DNA of 38,709 bases from contig SVOA01000014.1 in NCBI GenBank assembly GCA_015066635.1, positions 1 to 38,709 of the forward strand. Direction: 5' to 3'. Origin of the DNA: Oscillospiraceae bacterium. Its GTDB lineage: Bacteria > Bacillota > Clostridia > Oscillospirales > Acutalibacteraceae. This document shows positions 7,959 through 18,633 of this stretch, in pieces. A program made the translations under genes and the position numbers. Every line of letters starts with the position of its first letter. Positions within the stretch are counted from its first letter, which is position 1. The notes under the pieces were generated by a model, which worked only from the letters and a program-made list of their open reading frames with translations, had not been told where the DNA came from and searched no databases.

Positions 7959-8333
7959 ATGAAAATGAAATTTTACAGATGCGCTCACTGCGGCAAGATT
8001 ATCGCGGTAGTTAAGGAAACGGGTGTACCGGTAATGTGCTGCGGAGAGAAAATGCAGGAAATCGTCCCCGGCACAACAGACGCTTCGGTTGAGAAGCATG
8101 TCCCCGTCTATGAAGTTAAGGACAGCAAGATTTATGTAAAGGTCGGCTCGGCAGAGCATCCCATGATTGACGAGCACTACATAGAGTGGATAGCCGTCGC
8201 AACAAAAGAGGGAAATCAGAGAAAGGCGTTAAAGCCGGGTATGAAGCCCGAAGCAGTATTTGCAATTAACGAGGGCGACGAGGTTGAGGCAGTTTATGCC
8301 TTCTGTAATCTTCACTCACTCTGGAAGGCGTAA
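7959..8333 (+). CDS. dfx: Desulfoferrodoxin (superoxide reductase), class I
   Basis: A 124-residue cytoplasmic non-haem iron protein that reduces superoxide to hydrogen peroxide without making oxygen, typical of strict anaerobes. The N-terminal desulforedoxin-like Fe(Cys)4 centre uses C8, C11, C27 and C28 (CAHC and CC). The C-terminal active site Fe(His)4Cys uses H47, H67, H73, C116 and H119, and the conserved Glu-Lys pair (EKHVP) sits at 45-46. All ligands are present, so the enzyme should be active. Start: ATG at 7959, 6 nt after AGAGGTG; a GTG nine bases upstream lies in the ribosome site and is rejected. It needs electrons from rubredoxin or a similar donor, which is not encoded nearby. 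A terminator follows. Confidence 0.95.
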   Translation: MKMKFYRCAHCGKIIAVVKETGVPVMCCGEKMQEIVPGTTDASVEKHVPVYEVKDSKIYVKVGSAEHPMIDEHYIEWIAVATKEGNQRKALKPGMKPEAVFAINEGDEVEAVYAFCNLHSLWKA

Positions 8334-8352
8334 CTATTTAACAGTATAATGA

Positions 8353-8390
8353 AACAAGGCGGACAAATTTGTCCGCCTTGTTCTGTTTTT
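8353..8390. terminator. Terminator between convergent dfx and dnaJ
   Basis: A perfect 30 bp palindrome (8353-8382: AACAAGGCGGACAAA / TTTGTCCGCCTTGTT) followed on the plus strand by CTGTTTTT. On the minus strand, after dnaJ, the T tract is weak, but the strong stem can still stop transcription. Confidence 0.88.
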
Positions 8391-8395
8391 ATTAT

Positions 8396-9547
8396 TTATT
8401 TCTTTTTCTTGCCGAAGAAGGGCTTTTTCTCATCCTCGCCGAGCCTCGTACCCGTTGTACCGAGTTCTGCGCTGAGCTGTTTTATAAGCTCCTTCTGTTT
8501 ATCGGTAACCTTCTTGGGAATATCAACGATAACCCTGACAAGTTCATCGCCCTTGCCTCGGTTGTTGAGCGTCTGAATTCCCTTGTTGCGAAGCTTGAAA
8601 ACATCTCCCGACTGTGTACCTGCGGGAACGTTATATTTAACCTTGCCATCAAGCGTCGGAACTTCAAGCTCGCAGCCGAGTACAGCCTCGGGATATGTTA
8701 TGTGCATCTCCACCCAGACATTGTACCCGTCCCTCTCAAAGATGGGATGAGGACGGACGTTGACAACTACCTTGAGGTCGCCTGCGGGACCTCCGTTGAT
8801 ACCCTTGTTGCCCTGACCTCTGGCATTGATAACCTGTCTGTCGTCAATACCTGCGGGGATGCTGATTTCAATGCTCGAAGGCTTCCTTATCCTGCCTGCG
8901 CCGTGGCACTTTTTACAGGGATTGTTTATAATCTTTCCCCTGCCGTTACAGCGTGTGCACTGCTTCTGAGTCTGTATAACGCCGAAGGGTGTTCTCTGCT
9001 GAGAGGTAACCTGACCCGTACCGTGACAGTCGGGACAGGTGCTCGGACTCGTGCCGTTTGCACAACCGCTTCCCTGACACTCGTCGCAGATGTCGATTTT
9101 CATGGTATCGACCTTGCGCTTACAGCCCTTTGCTGCCTCCTCAAAGGAAATGGTTACGCTCGCCTGAGTATCGCTGCCCCTCTGAGGCGCATTGGGATTC
9201 TGACGTCCTCCGAAACCTCCGAAGCCGCCGCCGAACATACTGCCCAGAATATCTCCGAGGTCAAAGTCAAAGCCGCCGAAACCGCCGCCGTAGCCTCCCT
9301 GACCTGCACCGTAATTCGGGTCAACGCCCGCGTGTCCGAACTGGTCATACCTCGCCTTTTTGTCAGGGTCCGAGAGTACCTCGTAAGCTTCGTTTGCCTC
9401 TTTGAATTTTTCTTCGGCTGCCTTATCCCCCGGATGCAAATCGGGATGATATTTCTTTGCAGTCTGTCTGTATGCTTTTTTTATATCGTCCTCACTTGCG
9501 TTTCTGTCAACTCCGAGAACTTCATAGTAATCTCTTTTATCAGCCAT
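8396..9547 (-). CDS. dnaJ: Chaperone protein DnaJ (Hsp40)
   Basis: A 383-residue full-length type I J-protein. It has a J domain (residues about 5-70) with the HPD motif in [11 protein letters not shown], a long Gly/Phe-rich linker (about 72-120), and a zinc-binding region with four CxxCxGxG repeats ([32 protein letters not shown]; about 145-215), then the substrate-binding C-terminal domains. It stimulates the ATPase of DnaK and delivers unfolded clients. It is the last gene of hrcA-grpE-dnaK-dnaJ, 59 nt after dnaK with an intervening hairpin. GGAG (9555-9558) lies 7 nt before the ATG. Confidence 0.98.
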   Translation of the reverse strand: MADKRDYYEVLGVDRNASEDDIKKAYRQTAKKYHPDLHPGDKAAEEKFKEANEAYEVLSDPDKKARYDQFGHAGVDPNYGAGQGGYGGGFGGFDFDLGDILGSMFGGGFGGFGGRQNPNAPQRGSDTQASVTISFEEAAKGCKRKVDTMKIDICDECQGSGCANGTSPSTCPDCHGTGQVTSQQRTPFGVIQTQKQCTRCNGRGKIINNPCKKCHGAGRIRKPSSIEISIPAGIDDRQVINARGQGNKGINGGPAGDLKVVVNVRPHPIFERDGYNVWVEMHITYPEAVLGCELEVPTLDGKVKYNVPAGTQSGDVFKLRNKGIQTLNNRGKGDELVRVIVDIPKKVTDKQKELIKQLSAELGTTGTRLGEDEKKPFFGKKKK

Positions 9548-9572
9548 AAATAAACTCCGGATTTACTTTGCA

Positions 9573-9593
9573 GGGCAGAGGAAATCTCTGCCC
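9573..9593 (-). other. Intercistronic stem-loop between dnaK and dnaJ
   Basis: GGGCAGAG - 5 nt - CTCTGCCC, a perfect 8 bp stem with no following T tract on the minus strand. It may act as an RNA processing or stabilising element that lowers dnaJ relative to dnaK. That role is inferred from similar spacers in other dnaK operons. Confidence 0.5.
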
Positions 9594-9606
9594 TTTAAGT
9601 TTTTAA

Positions 9607-11460
<1,854 letters not shown>

Positions 11461-11491
11461 TTATTTCTCCTTTTCGTAATATATTTTAAAT

Positions 11492-12019
11492 TTAATTTGC
11501 TACCTTAACTATTGCCGGACGAAGTATTCTGTCTCCCATTTTATATCCCTTTGAGAAAACCTCAATCACGGTGTTTTCGCCCTCGTTTTCATCGTCAACA
11601 TGCATTACCGCGTTGTGAATATTCGGGTCGAATTCGTCTCCCTTCTCGCCGAAGGACTCTGCTCCGAGCTTTGCAAGCACGTCGGTAAACTGAGTGAAAA
11701 TCATATCAATTCCCTTTTGATAATCTTCAGCCGAAGCGTCCTTATTGCCTGCCGCTCTCTCAAAGTTATCAAGAATCGGCAGAAGCTCTGTTATAACGCC
11801 CGCCTTTGAGTCGCCGTAAGCTGCCTCCTTCTCACGAACCGAGCGTTTACGGAAGTTGTCATACTCGGCAAGAGTCCTGAGAAGTCTGTCATTGAGCGAG
11901 GCAAGTTCTTCCTTTGCCTTATCGAGCGGGGAAGCTTCTTCGGGAGTTTCGGTTATTTCCTCTGCCGCGGCTTCCTTTTCAAGTTCGGTATCGGGCTTTT
12001 CGTCATGTTTCTTTGCCAT
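11492..12019 (-). CDS. grpE: Nucleotide exchange factor GrpE
   Basis: A 175-residue protein with a highly acidic, Glu/Ala-rich disordered N terminus (residues 1-35), a long coiled-coil helix (about 36-95, containing RTLAEYDNFRKRSVREKEAA) and a C-terminal beta domain with GDEFDPNIHNAVMHV and GYKMGDRILRPAIVKVA. It is a dimer that releases ADP from DnaK. Its GGAGGAA ribosome site is formed by the last codons of hrcA (ATGGAGGAATAA), and the ATG lies only 2 nt after the hrcA stop codon, so it is translationally coupled to hrcA. Confidence 0.97.
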   Translation of the reverse strand: MAKKHDEKPDTELEKEAAAEEITETPEEASPLDKAKEELASLNDRLLRTLAEYDNFRKRSVREKEAAYGDSKAGVITELLPILDNFERAAGNKDASAEDYQKGIDMIFTQFTDVLAKLGAESFGEKGDEFDPNIHNAVMHVDDENEGENTVIEVFSKGYKMGDRILRPAIVKVAN

Positions 12020-12021
12020 AC

Positions 12022-13059
12022 TTATTCCTCCATATTATCCGAAAGAATTATACCGACAACATCCGTAAGATATTTAATACTCGGTATAAGCCTTGCATAA
12101 TCAATTCTGGTCGGTCCTATAATGCCGAGCGTTCCGCTCTCATGCCCCGCTATCGAATAGCGCGAGAAAATCAAAGTGGAATTCTGCAACTCCTTAAAGA
12201 GATTTTCGCGTCCTATCAGAATACTGGGCTGACCGTCCTTATGCTCCGTTTTGTGAGCGAAGATTCTGTTGAGAGGTTCGCTGCGCCTTAAAAAATCCAT
12301 AAGCTCAAAGGCGTTGGACTCAAACTCCTTATAGTTAAGCAGGTTTGTCTGTCCCTCGAGCAGAAGCTCCGTGCGCTCAGTCATCTTTGAGAGGTCTGCG
12401 AGCGCCACAAGAAGCGGAGTCATACCGAGCGCCTTCTCACCGAGTGAAAGCGCAAGCGTCTGAATCTTTGCTATATTTATGTCCTGCGCAGGCTTGCCTA
12501 TGAAATTTGCCTTGACTATGTTATAGAAGGTCTGCGCCGTATCAATGGTAATCTCGGTATCGCTCCTGCAAACCTTTGTCTTGAGAATACCGAAAGAGGT
12601 CATCATCAGCACCATAGCCGTATGCGTGCCTATGGGGACAAGTTCAATTCTCTTGACTATCGCCTCACTGTCGGCGGGCGTGGTCGAAACCGCCGCACAG
12701 TTTGTCATATCGGCAAGTATGCTGCCCGCTTTTTCAAGCAGGGAATGGGGCTCTGCAACGGAATCTTTGAGTCTCATTGAGATATAATTCTTTTCATAAG
12801 GCGACATCTCGTAGGAGTTCATAAGATGCTCGACGTAATAACGGTAACCGTCTGTCGAGGGTATGCGTCCCGCCGAGGTGTGAGGCTGCTCAAGGTAGCC
12901 CATATCGCCGAGGTCTGCCATTTCATTACGGACGGTTGCGGAAGAAACGGAAAAGTCAAGTGAATCAACGAGAGTTTTTGAACCTACGGGCTCGCCCGTA
13001 CGGATATAGCGCTCTACTATGGCTGCAAGAATTTTATTTTTCCTGTCAGTCATTTCCAT
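12022..13059 (-). CDS. hrcA: Heat-inducible transcription repressor HrcA
   Basis: A 345-residue repressor that binds the CIRCE element and needs GroE for activity. The N-terminal winged helix (about residues 5-70) contains SSATVRNEMADLGDMGYLEQPHTSAGRIP, given here as adjoining motifs SSATVRNEMADLG and PHTSAGRIPS; these are diagnostic. A GAF-like domain follows, then a C-terminal segment ending DVVGIILSDN. Start: the ATG at 13059 has GGCGGTG 6 nt upstream; a second ATG two codons later is also possible. It is the first gene of the dnaK operon and its own promoter overlaps a CIRCE, so it is autoregulated. Confidence 0.97.
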   Translation of the reverse strand: MEMTDRKNKILAAIVERYIRTGEPVGSKTLVDSLDFSVSSATVRNEMADLGDMGYLEQPHTSAGRIPSTDGYRYYVEHLMNSYEMSPYEKNYISMRLKDSVAEPHSLLEKAGSILADMTNCAAVSTTPADSEAIVKRIELVPIGTHTAMVLMMTSFGILKTKVCRSDTEITIDTAQTFYNIVKANFIGKPAQDINIAKIQTLALSLGEKALGMTPLLVALADLSKMTERTELLLEGQTNLLNYKEFESNAFELMDFLRRSEPLNRIFAHKTEHKDGQPSILIGRENLFKELQNSTLIFSRYSIAGHESGTLGIIGPTRIDYARLIPSIKYLTDVVGIILSDNMEE

Positions 13060-13092
13060 TCTTCACACCGCCTTTCATAATCTTAGCACCGT

Positions 13093-13119
13093 TTAGCACT
13101 CTCAACCTTTGAGTGCTAA
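13093..13119. promoter_or_regulatory. CIRCE operator (HrcA binding site)
   Basis: TTAGCACTC - 9 nt - GAGTGCTAA, a perfect match to the CIRCE consensus, starting directly at the predicted transcription start of hrcA. An extra half-site TTAGCAC lies at 13083-13089, exactly 10 bp from the first arm. Confidence 0.98.
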
Positions 13120-13127
13120 CACATATG

Positions 13128-13156
13128 ATTTTAACCTTATCTTTCCTTTTTGTCAA
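13128..13156 (-). promoter_or_regulatory. SigA promoter of the hrcA-grpE-dnaK-dnaJ operon
   Basis: On the minus strand TTGACA (13151-13156), 17 bp, TAAAAT (13128-13133). The start near 13121 is adjacent to the CIRCE, so HrcA binding would block initiation. Confidence 0.9.
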
Positions 13157-13159
13157 TAT

Positions 13160-13364
13160 TTTATGCGCATATTTTTTATGAACAATTTGTTAAAAATTTC
13201 CAAGCCGTCCGTCAGAGCTTTCCGTCCCCGTCCCCGCCGTGTATAGTATATAATGTAATATCGGCGCGGTTATATCAAAATGCATAGTTTGTTAAACTTT
13301 TTAACAATTTTATAGTGCTATTCGCTGATTTTGTTTAAAACTTTGTTAAATGTTTGTCAATTCG
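13160..13364. other. Intergenic spacer with AT-rich inverted repeat
   Basis: There is no coding frame between the hrcA and serC promoters. The spacer holds TTGTTAA - 5 nt - TTAACAA (13289-13307) and two further single TTGTTAA copies (near 13187 and 13353). The palindrome resembles the Rex (NADH/NAD+ sensor) operator, but the known site has a 4 nt centre, so the match is off by one base. A GC-rich patch with CGTCCCCGTCCCCGCCG sits near 13220. Confidence 0.4.
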
Positions 13365-13394
13365 TTGACTTAAACGCTCTGTTTTTGGTATAAT
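13365..13394 (+). promoter_or_regulatory. SigA promoter of serC-serA
   Basis: TTGACT (13365-13370), 18 bp, TATAAT (13389-13394). The ~62 nt leader contains two small stems, CGGCG/CGCCG (13410-13428) and ACCGA-TTT-TCGGT (13436-13448). The latter ends 2 nt before the GGAGG ribosome site. No T-box or known riboswitch was recognised. Confidence 0.85.
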
Positions 13395-13463
13395 TACTGC
13401 GAATTTTAACGGCGTAATTATTTCGCCGCAATAACACCGATTTTCGGTACGGAGGTATTTTTT

Positions 13464-14546
13464 ATGGCAAGAGTTTACAATTTTTCGGCAGGTCCTTCCA
13501 TGCTCCCCGAAGAAGTACTTAAAAAGGCGGCATCCGAGATGCTCGACTACAAAGGAAGCGGACAGTCCGTTATGGAGATGAGCCACCGTTCAAAGTGGTT
13601 TGACGATATTATCAAGGAAGCCGAGGCACTTATGCGAGAGCTTTACAGCATTCCCGACAATTACAAGGTGCTTTTCCTTCAGGGCGGCGCTTCGGCACAG
13701 TTCTCGGCTATTCCGCTTAACTTTATGAACGGAAGCGGCAAGGCCGACTACATCATCACAGGTCAGTGGGCAAAGAAGGCGTTTCAGGAGGCCCAGAAGT
13801 ACGGCGATGCAAAGGCCGTTGCTTCCTCGGCAGATAAAACCTTCTCTTATATCCCCAAGACAAAGCCCGAAGATTTCAGAGATGACGCAGATTATGTTTA
13901 TATCTGTATGAACAATACAATTTACGGCACGGTATATAAGGAGCTTCCTCCCGTAGGCGATAAGGTTCTCATAGCCGACATCAGTTCCTGTGCGCTCTCC
14001 GAGCCGCTTGATATTTCAAAATTCGGTATGGTTTACTTCGGCGCTCAGAAAAACGTTGCGCCCGCAGGTCTTGTCGTTGCGATTATCCGTGAAGATTTAC
14101 TCGGCAACGCACGCGACATCACTCCCGTAATGATGAATTACAAAATTCAGGCAGACGCGGAGTCGCTTTACAACACTCCCCCCTGTTATACAATTTATAT
14201 CTGCAAGCTCGTTCTCGAGTGGCTCAAGGAAAACGGCGGACTTGAGGCCATGAAGGAAAAGAACATAAAGAAGGCAAAGCTTCTTTATGACTTCCTTGAC
14301 AGCTCGGAAATGTTCAGCGGCACCGTTGTTCCCGAGGACCGTTCGCTTATGAACGTTCCGTTTATCACGGGCGACGACGAGCTTAATGCAAAATTCGTCA
14401 AGGAGGCAACCGAGGCAGGCCTCGTAAACCTCAAAGGTCACAGAACGGTCGGCGGTATGAGAGCCTCCATTTACAACGCTATGCCTTATGAGGGCGTTGA
14501 AAAGCTTGTTGAGTTTATGCGCAACTTTGAAAAGGCAAATTCATAA
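13464..14546 (+). CDS. serC: Phosphoserine aminotransferase
   Basis: A 360-residue class V PLP-dependent aminotransferase that converts 3-phosphohydroxypyruvate and glutamate to phosphoserine, the second step of serine biosynthesis. The family opening VYNFSAGPSMLPEEVL, the LQGGASAQF phosphate-binding segment and the PLP-binding Lys196 in FGAQKNVAPAG are all present. Other conserved parts (MSHRSKWF, GHRTVGGMRASIYNA) are intact. Start: ATG 13464 with GGAGG 8 nt upstream. It lies 14 nt before serA and is clearly in one operon with it; together they make phosphoserine from 3-phosphoglycerate. A serB phosphatase is not in the window. Confidence 0.97.
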   Translation: MARVYNFSAGPSMLPEEVLKKAASEMLDYKGSGQSVMEMSHRSKWFDDIIKEAEALMRELYSIPDNYKVLFLQGGASAQFSAIPLNFMNGSGKADYIITGQWAKKAFQEAQKYGDAKAVASSADKTFSYIPKTKPEDFRDDADYVYICMNNTIYGTVYKELPPVGDKVLIADISSCALSEPLDISKFGMVYFGAQKNVAPAGLVVAIIREDLLGNARDITPVMMNYKIQADAESLYNTPPCYTIYICKLVLEWLKENGGLEAMKEKNIKKAKLLYDFLDSSEMFSGTVVPEDRSLMNVPFITGDDELNAKFVKEATEAGLVNLKGHRTVGGMRASIYNAMPYEGVEKLVEFMRNFEKANS

Positions 14547-14560
14547 AGGAGCAATATACA

Positions 14561-15724
14561 ATGTTCAATATTTTAACTTTAAATAAAATTTCCTCTACGG
14601 GAATAAAGAATTTTTCATCAGACTACAAATGCGCTGACACCTTTGACAACCCCGACGCGATTCTTGTACGCTCGGCTTCAATGCACGATATGAAATTCGG
14701 CAGCAAAACTCTTGCCGTTGCAAGAGCAGGAGCAGGCGTCAACAACATTCCGCTCGACAGATGCGCCGCAGAGGGCATAGTTGTTTTTAACACTCCCGGC
14801 GCAAACGCAAACGCGGTTAAGGAGCTCGTGCTCTGCGGACTTTTTCTCGCGTCAAGAAAGGTTATCCCCTCTATCGAGTGGGTTAAGGCAACTCTCAGAG
14901 GCGATGAAGACTTCTCAAAATCCGTTGAAAAGGGCAAGTCTGCATTTGCAGGTCCCGAGATCAAGGGCAAAAAGCTCGGCGTTATAGGTCTGGGCGCTAT
15001 CGGCGTACTTGTTGCTAATGCCGCACACTCGCTCGGCATGGAGGTTTACGGCTACGACCCCTTCCTCTCTGTTGAGGCGGCGTGGAATCTTTCGCGCTCC
15101 GTGAAGCACGTTGTCCGTCTTGATGACATTTTCAGCGAGTGCGATTACATTACCCTTCACGTTCCGCTTACCCCCGACACAAAGGGCTTTATCAATACGG
15201 TAAGCATCGCAAAAATGAAAGACAATGTAAGAATTCTCAACTTTGCAAGAGGCGATTTGGTTGATACCAATGACATCATCACGGCTCTCGGCGAGGGCAA
15301 GGTTGCATCCTATGTAACCGACTTCGGCTGCGAAGCTCTGCTTGACGCTGACGGAGCTATCGTTATCCCCCACCTCGGCGCGTCAACTCCCGAGTCAGAG
15401 GACAACTGCGCAGTTATGGCGGTAAGTGAAATAAGCGATTTCCTTGAAAACGGCAACATCACGAATTCTGTAAACTTCCCGAGCGTTTCGGTTCCGAGAA
15501 GCGCAAAGACGAGAGTTACGATAATTCACAGGAACGTCCCCAATGTGATAAGCAAAATCACAACGGCAGTCGCGTCCGAAAACATCAATATCGACAATAT
15601 GGTTAACAAGTCAAAAGGTGAATACGCCTATACTATGCTCGACACCGATACTGATGTCAACGATGACGCCATCAACACGATTTCCGTTCTCGAAGAGGTA
15701 ATCAGAGTCAGGGTTATAAAATAA
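14561..15724 (+). CDS. serA: D-3-phosphoglycerate dehydrogenase, short form with ACT domain
   Basis: A 387-residue NAD-dependent D-2-hydroxyacid dehydrogenase that catalyses the first step of serine biosynthesis. The substrate domain carries RAGAGVNNIPLD; the Rossmann motif is GVIGLGAIG (about residues 140-148) followed by Asp in YGYDPF. The catalytic Arg is in NFARGDLVD, and the catalytic His is in IPHLGASTPESEDNC (about 267-281). A C-terminal ACT domain (about 315-387, TIIHRNVPNVISKITTA) suggests serine feedback. The length marks the shorter class without the intervening ASB domain (~525 residues in the long class). AAAGGAG precedes the ATG. A strong terminator ends the serC-serA operon. 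Confidence 0.95.
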   Translation: MFNILTLNKISSTGIKNFSSDYKCADTFDNPDAILVRSASMHDMKFGSKTLAVARAGAGVNNIPLDRCAAEGIVVFNTPGANANAVKELVLCGLFLASRKVIPSIEWVKATLRGDEDFSKSVEKGKSAFAGPEIKGKKLGVIGLGAIGVLVANAAHSLGMEVYGYDPFLSVEAAWNLSRSVKHVVRLDDIFSECDYITLHVPLTPDTKGFINTVSIAKMKDNVRILNFARGDLVDTNDIITALGEGKVASYVTDFGCEALLDADGAIVIPHLGASTPESEDNCAVMAVSEISDFLENGNITNSVNFPSVSVPRSAKTRVTIIHRNVPNVISKITTAVASENINIDNMVNKSKGEYAYTMLDTDTDVNDDAINTISVLEEVIRVRVIK

Positions 15725-15735
15725 ACGTTCATATT

Positions 15736-15767
15736 AAAGACTGCCGTTTATTATCGGCAGTCTTTTG
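15736..15767 (+). terminator. Intrinsic terminator of serC-serA
   Basis: AAAGACTGCCG / CGGCAGTCTTT (15736-15746 with 15755-15765), 8 nt loop, then TTTTG. Confidence 0.9.
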
Positions 15768-15774
15768 TCTTTAC

Positions 15775-15803
15775 TTGAAAAATTCCGGTTTTTATGGTAA
15801 AAT
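15775..15803 (+). promoter_or_regulatory. SigA promoter of the O-acetylhomoserine sulfhydrylase gene
   Basis: TTGAAA (15775-15780), 17 bp, TAAAAT (15798-15803). The leader is only about 30 nt, so there is no SAM riboswitch or T-box before this gene. Confidence 0.75.
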
Positions 15804-15838
15804 AATTTTTAATCACTTTATCAGAGAGGAATGATACT

Positions 15839-17122
15839 ATGGCTTTTGATCCCAACAGCAAAATTGATACAAAGTGCGTTCAGGCAGGCTGGCAGCCCAA
15901 GAGCGGCGAGCCGAGAGTTCTGCCCATTTACGAGAGCACTACCTTTAAATACGATACAAGCGCCGATATGGCTAAGCTTTTTGATTTGGAGCCGGGTTAT
16001 ATGTACACCCGTCTTGCCAACCCGACAAGCGATATAGTAGCGTCCAAAATTGCCGCTCTTGAGGGCGGCGTTGCAGCAGTTCTTACATCCTCGGGTCAGG
16101 CAGCAAACTTCTTTTCGCTTATAAATATTCTTCAGGCAGGCGACCACTTCATCAGCGCGGCAACGATTTACGGCGGTACATTTAATCTCTTTAACGTTAC
16201 AATGAGAAAGCTCGGAATCGACGTTACCTTCATTGACCCGAGAGCTACCGAGGAAGAAATAAACGCCGCTTTTAAAGATAACACCAAAGCGGTTTTCGGC
16301 GAGACCGTTGCGAACCCTTCGCTTGACGTTCTTGATATTGAGAAGTTTGCAAAGGCGGCTCACGCTCACGGCGTTCCTCTGATTATCGACAACACCTTCC
16401 CGACGCCGATAAACTGCCGTCCGTTTGAGTGGGGCGCAGATATTGTAACTCACTCTACCACAAAGTATATGGAAGGCCACGCCTCCACAATAGGCGGCTG
16501 TGTTGTTGACAGCGGTAATTTTGACTGGTATCAGAACGATAAATTCCCCTGTATGACTCAGCCCGACGAGAGTTATCACGGCTCGGTTTACGCCAAGGAT
16601 TTCGGCAAAGCGGGATATATCACAAAGATAGTTGCCCAGCAGCTTCGCGACTTCGGTTCAACGCCGTCTCCGTTTAACGCTTTCCTGCTCAACCTCGGAC
16701 TTGAAACGCTCGCCGTAAGGATGGAAAAGCACTGCAAAAACGCACAGAAGGTTGCAGAGTATCTTGAAAAGAACGATAAAATCTCATGGGTTAACTACCC
16801 CGGACTCAAGTCCTGCAAAGATTACGAAATCGCCCGTAAGTATATGCCCAACGGCACCTGCGGAGTTATCTCCTTCGGCGTAAAGGGTGGCAGAGCAAAG
16901 GCAGAGGAATTTATGAATAATCTGCGTCTTGCCGCTATCGTTACCCATGTTGCGGACGCAAGAACCTGCGTACTTCATCCCGCCTCGTCAACTCACCGTC
17001 AGCTTTCCGACAGCGAGCTTATTGAGTGCGGAGTTACCGCCGATCTGGTAAGATTTTCCGTAGGAATTGAGAACGCCGACGATATTATTGCCGATATTCA
17101 GCAGGCGCTTGACAAAATCTGA
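15839..17122 (+). CDS. metY: O-acetylhomoserine sulfhydrylase (aminocarboxypropyltransferase)
   Basis: A 427-residue PLP enzyme of the Cys/Met metabolism family. It makes homocysteine (or methionine/cysteine analogues) from O-acetylhomoserine and sulfide. Seen motifs are [34 protein letters not shown] (substrate and PLP-phosphate region; read as [10 protein letters not shown] then ALEGG), [18 protein letters not shown], and the PLP-binding Lys209 in [10 protein letters not shown]. The length (~425-430) and the [18 protein letters not shown] segment fit MetY rather than the shorter cystathionine gamma-synthase. GAGAGGA precedes ATG 15839; another ATG at 15831 is out of frame. It is monocistronic, with its own promoter and terminator. 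The position beside serC-serA groups serine and sulfur amino acid supply. Confidence 0.93.
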   Translation: MAFDPNSKIDTKCVQAGWQPKSGEPRVLPIYESTTFKYDTSADMAKLFDLEPGYMYTRLANPTSDIVASKIAALEGGVAAVLTSSGQAANFFSLINILQAGDHFISAATIYGGTFNLFNVTMRKLGIDVTFIDPRATEEEINAAFKDNTKAVFGETVANPSLDVLDIEKFAKAAHAHGVPLIIDNTFPTPINCRPFEWGADIVTHSTTKYMEGHASTIGGCVVDSGNFDWYQNDKFPCMTQPDESYHGSVYAKDFGKAGYITKIVAQQLRDFGSTPSPFNAFLLNLGLETLAVRMEKHCKNAQKVAEYLEKNDKISWVNYPGLKSCKDYEIARKYMPNGTCGVISFGVKGGRAKAEEFMNNLRLAAIVTHVADARTCVLHPASSTHRQLSDSELIECGVTADLVRFSVGIENADDIIADIQQALDKI

Positions 17123-17140
17123 TTTTAAAGCACAACCTTT

Positions 17141-17170
17141 AAAAGGCAGGATTTTGTATCCTGCCTTTTA
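17141..17170 (+). terminator. Intrinsic terminator after metY
   Basis: AAAAGGCAGGAT - TTTGT - ATCCTGCCTTTT, a 12 bp perfect stem whose 3' arm ends in the T tract. Confidence 0.9.
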
Positions 17171-17213
17171 TGTTTTTCCCGACATATTATTCATAGTTTA
17201 TTTAAGACTTTTA

Positions 17214-17222
17214 TGCTATAAT
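17214..17222 (+). promoter_or_regulatory. Extended -10 promoter of citrate synthase
   Basis: TGC followed by TATAAT (17217-17222), with a poor -35 (ATAGTT at 17194-17199). The start would be near 17229, 36 nt before the GTG start codon. Confidence 0.65.
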
Positions 17223-17264
17223 ATGGTACAATACATATAATTCCCCAAAGAAAGGAGAATTAAA

Positions 17265-18623
17265 GTGAAATATACAAAGGAAAAAATCTCACAGTTTGAA
17301 AAAAAATATGCCGACATCTGTCTTGATAACGGTAAAATTGATATTGAGCTTTACGACAAGTACGGCGTAAAACGCGGACTGCGCGACAAAAACGGAAACG
17401 GCGTGCTTGCAGGACTGACAAAGATTTCGGAAATTACCGCATTTAAGGAAACCGAAAACGGCAGAATTCCCTGCGAAGGCTTACTTGCATACAGAGGCAT
17501 TAACGTTATAGACCTCATCAACGGCAGAGAAAAAAGGCGTTTCGGCTTTGAGGAAGCGGCGTACCTTCTTCTTTTCGGCTCGCTGCCGGATAAAACTCAG
17601 CTTGAGGAATTTACAGGTGTGCTTGCTTCTCTGCGCACGCTGCCTACGAACTTCACAAGGGACGTCATAATGAAGGCGTCAAACAAGGATTTGATGAACT
17701 CCATTACAAGAAGCGTCCTTACATTGTTCGCCTATGACGACAGGGCATCAGATCTGGAACTTAGCAATGTTATGCATCAGTGTTTAAGACTTATCAGCTG
17801 TTTCCCCATGCTTTCGGTTTACGCCTATCAGGCATACAACTACTATGAAAACGGCGGTTCGCTTTACATACACCGTCCCGACCCGAAGCTGTCAACGGCT
17901 GAAAATATACTCAGAATGCTCAGACCCGATATGAAATATACGGCTCTGGAGGCTCAGGTGCTTGATACGGCGCTTATACTTCATATGGAGCACGGCGGCG
18001 GTAACAATTCTTCCTTTACAACTCATGTCGTAACCTCTTCAGGTTCGGACACATATTCGGTTATGGCGGCGGCTCTTTCTTCGCTCAAGGGTCCCAAGCA
18101 CGGCGGTGCCAACACAAAGGTCGTTGAGATGATAGACGACCTCAAGGCAAACGTCAAAGACACCAAAGACCCAGACGAAGTCAGAAAATACCTTGAAAAA
18201 CTTGTCGATAAGGAAGCGTTTGACAAAAAGGGACTCATCTACGGAATGGGACACGCGATTTATTCCGTATCGGACCCGAGAGCGCAGGTTTTCAAAAGCT
18301 TTGTCAAGGAACTCGCCATTGAAAAAGGCAGAGAGGACGACTACGAGCTTTATTCAATGATAGAGAAAATGGGCAAAGAGGTAATTACCCGGAAGAGAAA
18401 GATATATAAGGGCGTCAGCGTCAATGTTGACTTTTACAGCGGACTTGTTTACAGTATGCTGTCAATCCCCTACGAGCTGTTCACGCCGATTTTCGCAATA
18501 GCGAGGGTTGTCGGCTGGTCGGCGCACAGAATTGAGGAGCTTATCAACACCGATAAAATTATCAGACCTGCATACAGAAGCGTACTTGATTCTCAGCCCT
18601 ATATTCCTTTTGAGGAAAGATAA
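17265..18623 (+). CDS. gltA: Citrate (Si)-synthase
   Basis: A 452-residue citrate/2-methylcitrate synthase. It condenses oxaloacetate and acetyl-CoA; in a fermentative clostridium this most likely feeds the oxidative branch to 2-oxoglutarate and glutamate. The catalytic residues can be placed in LHMEHGGGNNSSF (His, about 243), GPKHGGANTKV (His, about 278) and NVDFYSGLVY (Asp, about 388). The first ~70 residues form an extension before the standard domain, as in related Firmicutes proteins. Start: GTG at 17265, 7 nt after AAAGGAG (17251-17257). It is monocistronic. Methylcitrate synthase activity is possible, but no prp genes are nearby. Confidence 0.93.
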   Translation: MKYTKEKISQFEKKYADICLDNGKIDIELYDKYGVKRGLRDKNGNGVLAGLTKISEITAFKETENGRIPCEGLLAYRGINVIDLINGREKRRFGFEEAAYLLLFGSLPDKTQLEEFTGVLASLRTLPTNFTRDVIMKASNKDLMNSITRSVLTLFAYDDRASDLELSNVMHQCLRLISCFPMLSVYAYQAYNYYENGGSLYIHRPDPKLSTAENILRMLRPDMKYTALEAQVLDTALILHMEHGGGNNSSFTTHVVTSSGSDTYSVMAAALSSLKGPKHGGANTKVVEMIDDLKANVKDTKDPDEVRKYLEKLVDKEAFDKKGLIYGMGHAIYSVSDPRAQVFKSFVKELAIEKGREDDYELYSMIEKMGKEVITRKRKIYKGVSVNVDFYSGLVYSMLSIPYELFTPIFAIARVVGWSAHRIEELINTDKIIRPAYRSVLDSQPYIPFEER

Positions 18624-18633
18624 AGATTATTTT

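Noticed and set aside
8369-9553. A 394-codon open frame on the plus strand opposite dnaJ
   Set aside because: It is the mirror of dnaJ coding sequence with no plausible ribosome site or family; the antisense strand of codon-biased genes often stays open.
15725-15838. SAM riboswitch or T-box before the O-acetylhomoserine sulfhydrylase gene
   Set aside because: The space after the serA terminator and promoter leaves only ~30 nt of leader.
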